Below, one piece after another: positions 12,109 to 64,000 of a DNA stretch of 64,000 nucleotides. The translations under genes were made by a program, and so were the position numbers. Below the pieces are notes generated by a model. That model was not told where the DNA came from. It did not search any database and was given only the letters and a program-made list of their open reading frames with translations. The DNA is from Pogonophryne albipinna. Taxonomy: Eukaryota > Chordata > Actinopteri > Perciformes > Artedidraconidae. The stretch covers positions 25,207,325-25,271,324 of the forward strand of contig CM053256.1 in assembly GCA_028583405.1 (NCBI GenBank). The letters are read 5' to 3'. Numbering within the stretch: position 1 is the first letter of the stretch; every line of letters begins with the position of its first letter.

Positions 12109-12960
12109 CATGTACATTGGGCTCTAATCTGTCCTATTTACAGATACTGGTGGACAGGGGGCTTGCTCATTCCACAATTAAGGTGTATGCAGCAGCCATT
12201 TCATCCTGCCATGAGGGGTTTGGAAGCAGGCCAGCCTTTAGTCAACCGCTTATGGCGCATTTTTTTTGCAGGGGGTCAGGATATAGCGCCCAGTGGTGCA
12301 TGTCTCCACCCCGCAATGGGATCTGCCGTTGGTGCTTGAGGCTCTGGTCACAGAACAATTTGAGCCTCTGGAGCTCTCCTCCCTGAAGGCACTATCATTG
12401 AAAACAGCTTTGCAGTTTGCCTTGACTTCGGCCAAGAGAGTGTGCGAGCTGACCGCTCTGTCGGTGCACCCGGGTTGCCTTTTGATTCGGGGTGACCGTA
12501 GCGGGGAGACACTCAGACCGAACGCCTCCTTTGTTCCCAAGAACCTAAGGAGATTGTTCAGGGCGAGGGCTATACAGTTAGACGGCTTTAGTCTTCCACC
12601 CCATATTGGGGACAGGGAGGCTAAATTGCATCTCCTCTGCCCGGTGCGTGCGCTGGCATGTTATGTAGGGCGCACGGCTTCCATTAGGCGCACTGAACAG
12701 CTGTTTGTGTGCTTTGGGGATGGTGTGGCCGGTAAAGCTCTGTCCAAGAAAAGCCTGAGAGGATGGCTCTGCAAGTTCATTTCACATGCCTATGGACAGG
12801 CGGGGAGATCCTTTCCCACTGGGGTCCATGCAAACTCTACACGTGGTATGGCTGTATCAACAGCCTTGTTCAACGGCGTGAGTGTGGAGGACGGTGGCGT
12901 CTTGGCCTACGCCAGGCCCCTTCATAAGGTTTTATCTCTTGGACATGTCTGGCTCCTTCT
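12109..12960 (+). pseudogene. DIRS-like tyrosine recombinase fragment
   Basis: LSYLQILVDRGLAHSTIKVY followed by the SAM-like N-terminal domain, then LSLKTALQFALTSAKRVCEL (first catalytic Arg region), LLCPVRALACY and NSTRGMAVSTALFNGVSVED. In active elements the last motif is HSTRG; His is Asn here. After VED the similarity (ASW..FIRFYLLDMSG) continues in another frame. The first part of the domain (ARAGSTTACYRTKWLGFQRW) is at 10586-10660, before the Harbinger insertion. Confidence 0.75.
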
Positions 12961-13080
12961 CATCGTCTGTGCTTGCTGGGGCAACACAGGACTGTTGGGG
13001 CTGTGGGTCAGTAGGTATCTGACCACCCCCCTGGACATAATGCACTTATGTTTTCCCATGCTCCTTAGGGACCCAGGAAA

Positions 13081-13174
13081 CATGGTGCGCAGTAAGCCCC
13101 ATACCTGTGGGTGGGCGGGGAGAGCCTTCCTCACTATTTTCCGTGCACACTCTACACGAGGTAAGCGTGTGTGA
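13081..13174 (+). pseudogene. second copy of the recombinase HSTRG segment
   Basis: WAGRAFLTIFRAHSTRGKRV repeats the motif found at about 12797-12850 and keeps the catalytic His. It may come from a second DIRS copy or an internal duplication. Confidence 0.45.
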
Positions 13175-13282
13175 GTGTGCTCTACCCAGCCAAGTAAGCT
13201 GCGGCCCCGATTTCTCCACGGTCTCAACCGGATGAGAGGAAGTTGGGGTGCGGTGGCTGTTAACCAAAGGCTGGTCAGGGGC

Positions 13283-15115
13283 AGTATACGATACGATAAT
13301 ACTTTATTTGTCAGATCAAGTCTGAAATTTGACTTGCGTCACAGCATCTCCATGTCCAACATCAACAGACAAGTAGACACAATACATGAAACACAAACAA
13401 CAAACATTTAACATAACAGCACAATCAGTGAGAGAAAACATGCTCAAAGAGCCTTCACTGTGCATTTGATCTGGGATTTAGCTCTGTGTTTACTGTGAGG
13501 ATTGACTGATGCACAAAGGAGTGCTTCAGTCTGACTTTATTGAATCGTGGGACCCTGTATCTCCGATTAGATGGTAGCAGTTCATATTCACTGTTCATAA
13601 CATGGTTTGTGTCAGAGATTATGTTGTTGGACAGCCTCACTAGGTTGTTATGATAGGCTGAGTCATAGAGTCTCTGACAGGGTTGACCAACAATCTTTGA
13701 GCAGATTTTTAACAGGTGGAGCAGTTTTGATTTTAAAGCTGCTGACAAACATTTGTACCAGGTAGTATTGCAGTACTGCAGAATAGACAAGATCACAGAT
13801 GTAAAGAACAACAGAAGAATTTCTCTGCTCGCCCCAAAAGACCAAAGACGGCGGAGAAAATAAATTCTTTGTGTTGTCCTTTTGCACAGATATTCAATGT
13901 GATCCTTCCATGACAGCAGATGGTCAATCATTACACCCAAGTATTTGTATGAAACTCCCTGCTTGATTTCATCTGTATGGATGACAATGGGGACTTTACG
14001 GGAGTCAGATGGTGAGCCAAAAATGATTTCCTCAGTTTTCTTGGTGTTGATCTCAAGAGCATTGCTATCAGTCCACTCGACCACTTGATTTACAGCCTGT
14101 TGGTGCAGCTCAGGGTCGTCTGTGTTACTGAGCAGATATATTATTGCAGTATCATCAGAGTACTTAATGATAACTTGATTTGGTGTGTTGGTACGACAAT
14201 CATCAGTGTAGAGAGTAAAGAGCACAGCTGAACTCACGCAGCCCTGGGGGGCACCTACATTGGTTGTGATGGCAGATGACAGGGTTTTGTTAACCTTCAC
14301 AAGTTGCTCTCTACTAGTGAGGAAAGCAGCATACCAGTAAATCAGGTATGGATTTACTTCCATTTTGGCCATTTTTGACACCAACATGTCTGCTTGTATT
14401 GTGTTGAATGCTGATGAGAAGTCTAGGAAGAGGGCTCTTGCATAGGTGTTGCGTTTATCTAAATGTTTAGTGATGATGTGAACCAGAGTGGCCACAGCAT
14501 CTTCCGTAACGCACCCTTGTTTATAGGCAAATTGGTATGGATCCAGTTTGTCTTGTGTTGTACTGATAAGAAATCGGAGCAGAATTCTTTCTAGTGATTT
14601 CATAATCACTGAGGTGAGGGCTATTGGTCTGTAGTCCTTATGTTCTTTTGGGCATGGAATTTTGGGTAGCGGTTTGATGTGTGAAGTTTTCCATGACAGA
14701 GGGATGGTGTGCGTGTCAATAGAAGCCTGAAAGATGGGTTGCCACACTGGAGCCAGCTCAGTAGCAAAGTTTTTCAGCAGAAAACCGCTGCATCCATCTG
14801 GCCCAGCCGCTTTCTTGGTGTTGGTGCACTGAAATGTTTTTCTGACCTCTTCGACACTGATCGTAATTTTGTCAGAGGAAGCAGGTATTATGGTTTCGAG
14901 CATTTCAGTGCACTTTGCAGAATTATCCAGTGACTCAAAACGGGTAAAGAACGTGTTTAGTTCGTTAGCAAAACAAAATTCATTGTTCGTCACAATAGGT
15001 TTAGCTGAGGATGACATTCCTGTCATGGTTTTCATGCTGTCCCATACCTTTTTGGTATGTGTGATGGGTCGATGTTGTTGAACGACAGGGCGTTTATCCA
15101 TCAGGGCTCCACCCA
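13283..15115 (-). mobile_element. Rex1/CR1-like LINE, 5'-truncated
   Basis: Minus-strand element with an open RT ORF and a 3' end near 13283 that reads, on the plus strand, ATACGATAATACTTTATTTG. Short GATA-type 3' repeats are typical of Rex1-like LINEs. The endonuclease half is missing. It interrupts the DIRS element, whose sequence resumes at about 15118. No clear target duplication was seen. Confidence 0.75.
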
Positions 15116-15125
15116 CTGTAACCAT
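13455..15125 (-). CDS. open reverse-transcriptase ORF of the Rex1-like LINE (556 aa)
   Basis: Contains NTKKAAGPDGCSGFLLKNFA (RT motif 1), [33 protein letters not shown] (motif A with catalytic Asp), GAPQGCVSSAVLFTLYTDD, and KYSDDTAIIYLL (motif C, S replacing the more common A/V before DD). The C-terminal part SYKYLGVMIDHLLSWKDHIE through LLPSNRRYRV is the usual thumb and tail region. No stop over 1.67 kb, which suggests a young insertion. The first residues (MVTVGG) come from or near the junction with DIRS sequence. Confidence 0.85.
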   Translation of the reverse strand: MVTVGGALMDKRPVVQQHRPITHTKKVWDSMKTMTGMSSSAKPIVTNNEFCFANELNTFFTRFESLDNSAKCTEMLETIIPASSDKITISVEEVRKTFQCTNTKKAAGPDGCSGFLLKNFATELAPVWQPIFQASIDTHTIPLSWKTSHIKPLPKIPCPKEHKDYRPIALTSVIMKSLERILLRFLISTTQDKLDPYQFAYKQGCVTEDAVATLVHIITKHLDKRNTYARALFLDFSSAFNTIQADMLVSKMAKMEVNPYLIYWYAAFLTSREQLVKVNKTLSSAITTNVGAPQGCVSSAVLFTLYTDDCRTNTPNQVIIKYSDDTAIIYLLSNTDDPELHQQAVNQVVEWTDSNALEINTKKTEEIIFGSPSDSRKVPIVIHTDEIKQGVSYKYLGVMIDHLLSWKDHIEYLCKRTTQRIYFLRRLWSFGASREILLLFFTSVILSILQYCNTTWYKCLSAALKSKLLHLLKICSKIVGQPCQRLYDSAYHNNLVRLSNNIISDTNHVMNSEYELLPSNRRYRVPRFNKVRLKHSFVHQSILTVNTELNPRSNAQ

Positions 15126-15130
15126 AGAGT

Positions 15131-15144
15131 CCAGTAGAGGGCGG
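15131..15144 (+). promoter_or_regulatory. CTCF-type motif in the DIRS terminal repeat
   Basis: CCAGTAGAGGGCGG fits CCASYAGRKGGCRS at all positions. A second copy at 15408-15421 (CCAGTAGAGGGCTC) misses one position. Confidence 0.35.
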
Positions 15145-15154
15145 AGCCTGTGTA

Positions 15155-15213
15155 AGATATAACGGGGGGGTTACGTATTGTAACCCTAGTTATATAAGCA
15201 CAGGCGGAGTCCT
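15155..15213 (+). repeat. DIRS terminal/internal inverted repeat, left arm
   Basis: About 60 bp containing GTTACGTATTGTAACCCTAG and TTATATAAGCACAGGCGGAG, repeated inverted at about 15413-15473. The pair is separated by about 200 bp. Inverted termini and internal complementary repeats are a DIRS hallmark. Confidence 0.65.
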
Positions 15214-15412
15214 CACCTAGGGACCGTGTCTTTCCTATGCCGCTCGCTGAAGAGGGTGTTGGATGACAGTCAGGAGGTGTGGCCGCCTTATATACTGTGG
15301 GCCTGCGCGCGCATTCAGGTAGGCTCGCCCCGATTGTCCGGCTACGTTTATGTATCTCAGTAGGTGAATGCTCGCATAGCATGGTTGAGAGTAGTACCCA
15401 TAGAGTCCAGTA

Positions 15413-15473
15413 GAGGGCTCCGCCTGTGCTTATATAACTAGGGTTACAATACGTAACCCCCCCCGTTATTGTA
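15413..15473 (-). repeat. DIRS terminal/internal inverted repeat, right arm
   Basis: Inverted copy of 15155-15213, with a longer C run. Likely the end of the DIRS element. Confidence 0.65.
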
Positions 15474-15475
15474 CG

Positions 15476-16129
15476 TGAGATGGAAGTATTCCATCACAGT
15501 ACACTCACATAGTCACACTTTAACAGTTTCTACATTAAACCAAACAGAAAGAAAATCAACCCTTTGTAAATCTTTATGTTCCATAATGTTTTTCACTCTC
15601 CTTCAGCTCTATCAGTCGATCACTGATGGCAGGTTGTTTTTTAGAATGTTTTGTCTCGGAAAGAGAGTGAACCTTAGAATGTCAACTGGATAACAACCAG
15701 TTCGCCTCGCCATCACATTACTTTTAACCACGTCACCACTTATGAATGGAAGACTGCCAACATCAGCCGGCAAGGGCTGCATATAACATACAAAATGTAT
15801 CTGCTAATCATTTGTTCTATAAAATGCCAGAAAAAAGGGAAAAAGGTCAATTCCAGTTTCTAAAACGTCAAGTTTTGATGGTTCCAGAGATATTTACTTT
15901 AATACAGTAGCAGGAAATCTTATTTTCTGCCATTTGTGCATGAGAAATGACATCAATTATTTATTATTTTTTCCATCCATCAACATTGTTTGATTGAACA
16001 ATCATTGCAGCCCTAATCCTGATTTACCTGGAGAGACATAAAGAGGCATTTCCAGGGAAATATATAACATGTTTTTTCATACTGGTGTGTTTAAATCGGT
16101 TTAAATCCAGAACAAAGAAGATTCATGAT
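15476..16129. other. intergenic DNA between the DIRS element and spire1
   Basis: AT-rich unique-looking sequence with no supported gene or repeat. Confidence 0.5.
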
Positions 16130-17948
16130 CAGGTATTGCATTACAGTTTATTGTTGTAGTCATCATTTGTTGCACTCTCTGCAGGGAGGTACATCTTAAA
16201 GGTAATACAGACTGAGGGTACAAGCTACACCGTAGTACATGCATGATGCAGTCACACTGTGGACTATGCCCTGACCACCCTACTGCACTGGGAGAGTTCC
16301 CCTCTCAGAGAGACAGATCTACAACAGTCTCACCGCCATGACACCATCCAGGCAACACACCTGACCTACAAACACACCTTTAGAAACGAAGTATGTACAG
16401 ATACAGTAGATGACTGTTTAATATGTGAGCGTGATAGTAAAAAAAAAAGGCAGTTATTAAGGCAGACATATATTAATGAGGAGTGTTATAAAGAACAAAA
16501 TAGACACCCAGGCCAGTAATGAGACTCTGAATGAGGGAGGGAAATCCTAAAGGCATCATATTGAGACTTACATTATGTTGGTTTTTTCCTGAAGCCTGGT
16601 GCAGTGAACTGCATCTGTACAAAAAACATGAGGTGTTAATTATGACTAATCCTTACACAATACAAATACTTAATGTAAAGAAAAGTAAACAATGTAATAT
16701 ATAATATATATTTATCAACGCAAAGATACATTTAAAAATGCATAATTTACATATTATGTAAATCAAGACATGGCACAACTGAAAAAACTGACACATGGTA
16801 CAGAAGGTAAAAATGTTGCTATACCTGCTTTACTCTTAGTGATTGTAGTTAGTTGCATATGAATGGACAGTAGGTTAAATGTGCTTTAATGGCCCTAAAA
16901 ACATTTGTAATCTGCTTCTCTACTAGTAGCAATAAGGTTGACTATTACAACAACATATGTATCTGTTAATTTACGTCTGCTCTTTTGGGATCTCCCCAAC
17001 TGGGGCTGTGGAGTGTGGAAGATGTGGTTATTTACCAGACTGGAACGTTTCGATAAAAGTGTTGCATCATGGGAAATGTTTTTGAGCGTGACCCAGATAT
17101 AACTAATGGAGACAGACAAACACACATGAAGGAGAAACAACATCTCTGCAGCTTCACCTTTCTTTTTAGAATTATTCCTTTTTGAAAGTGCAAGTCTTAT
17201 GTGATTAAATCTGATTAGCTTAGCATTAGTTTTATTATTAGCATCTAGTTTTGGTTTTTCCATCTGAGAAACTGAGATTTAAAAACAAATTTCCAGGGGC
17301 CCAGTTTGTCTCATCTTGTAAGACAACAGCACATATTTTAGTTTGGGGTGACATGGATAAGAAAGCTGTTATCATTTGCCACTACATTTGAAGGAAAACC
17401 AGTTATTTGTTTTAATTGTGATGCAAAGAACGGGTTGCTTTTTTTCTGAAAGCATGCTTTTAAATATGCTTTGCAAAGAGGAAAGTGGGAGGAGTTTCAT
17501 TGATCATCATCAGCAAAATAAAACAGGGACTTCATCGAACAATCATTTACCGTATACACACATGTAAAAAAAATAAACCCATAGAAAATGTACAGTTTGT
17601 TATTCCGCAGAGTCACTCTCAGTTACATTAAAGTCTCTCTGCAGGGCCAACAGTCCGTCTTCAGTCTTGTGCTTGAAGGTTTTAATGTGAGTTGGGTTAG
17701 ACCACCCGGGTAATGAAGTAATTCAAAAGTCTGTGGCCATAGATTAAAGGATCATCTATGATATGGTAAAAAACAACAACTGTATGCTCTTGTCTGAAAG
17801 AGCTATTCACGACGATCAGAAAACAGCGACAAACACCACCGAGGTCCAAATCTGAGTATACGTGTACAGTAAGATCATACCCAGTGCTGAGTGCTTCTAA
17901 TTGTGCCGAAGGAGCTGGAAGGAGCCAGCGATAGAGAGATGAGGAGTT
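16130..17948 (-). other. probable spire1 3' UTR
   Basis: No coding frame is seen downstream of the spire1 stop. Minus-strand AATAAA signals lie at 17231-17236 and 16147-16152, followed by AT-rich sequence. Mammalian SPIRE1 has a long 3' UTR, so use of the distal signal near 16130 is plausible. The exact end is inferred. Confidence 0.4.
16147..16152 (-). terminator. candidate distal polyadenylation signal of spire1
   Basis: AATAAA on the minus strand, about 1.8 kb after the spire1 stop, with a TG/T-rich stretch beyond it. A second AATAAA lies at 17231-17236. No transcript evidence is available. Confidence 0.3.

Positions 17949-64000
<46,052 letters not shown>

Larger units (their letters stand above)
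8590..15475 (+). mobile_element. decayed DIRS-like tyrosine-recombinase retrotransposon with nested insertions
   Basis: DIRS elements encode Gag, reverse transcriptase, RNase H and a tyrosine recombinase and end in inverted rather than direct repeats. Fragments of RT (about 8884-9600), RNase H (10097-10420) and recombinase (10560-10672 plus 12109-12960) lie in the right order on the plus strand. The region ends with an inverted repeat pair (about 15155-15213 and 15413-15473). It is interrupted by a MITE (8786-8880), an unclassified insert (about 9608-10096), a Harbinger-like element (10673-12105) and a Rex1-like LINE (about 13283-15115). The left boundary is uncertain. Confidence 0.75.

Noticed and set aside
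10423..13174. Bacterial-type integron or phage integrase because of the tyrosine recombinase
   Set aside because: The linked RT and RNase H fragments and the sequence signatures are those of eukaryotic DIRS elements.

Overview
The window is nuclear DNA of a ray-finned fish, most likely a percomorph teleost. The coding exons match vertebrate Spire-1 (and more weakly dynein regulatory complex subunit 9), all introns have GT/AG borders, and the repeats are typical of teleosts: DIRS-like, Rex1-like, L2-like, Rex3-tail, hAT, Harbinger-type and THAP elements plus very long (CA)n arrays. There are no bacterial genes, CRISPR arrays or operons. The species was not determined.

Two host genes are present, both on the minus strand. 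At the left edge (57-1369, probable first exon from 2608) lies the 5' part of a coiled-coil gene best matched to iqcg/DRC9, a motile-cilium protein; a 14-bp RFX X-box match lies just upstream of its first exon. From 17949 past the right end (64000) lies spire1, the actin nucleator Spire-1. Sixteen coding exons were placed to the base by matching splice sites and reading phase; they encode about 718 residues: most of the KIND domain, four WH2 actin-binding motifs, the linker with the probable myosin-V-binding motif, the Spir-box and the FYVE-like zinc finger. The start of exon 1 lies outside the window.

Layout: 1-2720 iqcg; 2797-8580 intergenic repeats, including a 2.5-kb THAP-domain transposon (3838-6364) and a TIR element (6621-7590); about 8590-15475 a decayed DIRS-like tyrosine-recombinase retrotransposon broken by at least four insertions (a small MITE, an unclassified element, a Harbinger-like element with a Myb-type ORF, and a Rex1-like LINE with an open 556-codon ORF); about 16130-17948 probable spire1 3' UTR; 17949-64000 spire1. 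The spire1 introns carry two hAT elements that bracket exon 5, a solo LTR, a nested L2 LINE, foldback repeats, a four-copy MITE family and seven long CA/TG arrays.

I found no new multi-gene system. The most distinctive signals are the long UG repeats lying directly upstream of two short exons (one in iqcg, one in spire1), two perfect inverted duplications in spire1 introns, exon 5 sandwiched between two hAT copies, and the layered DIRS composite.
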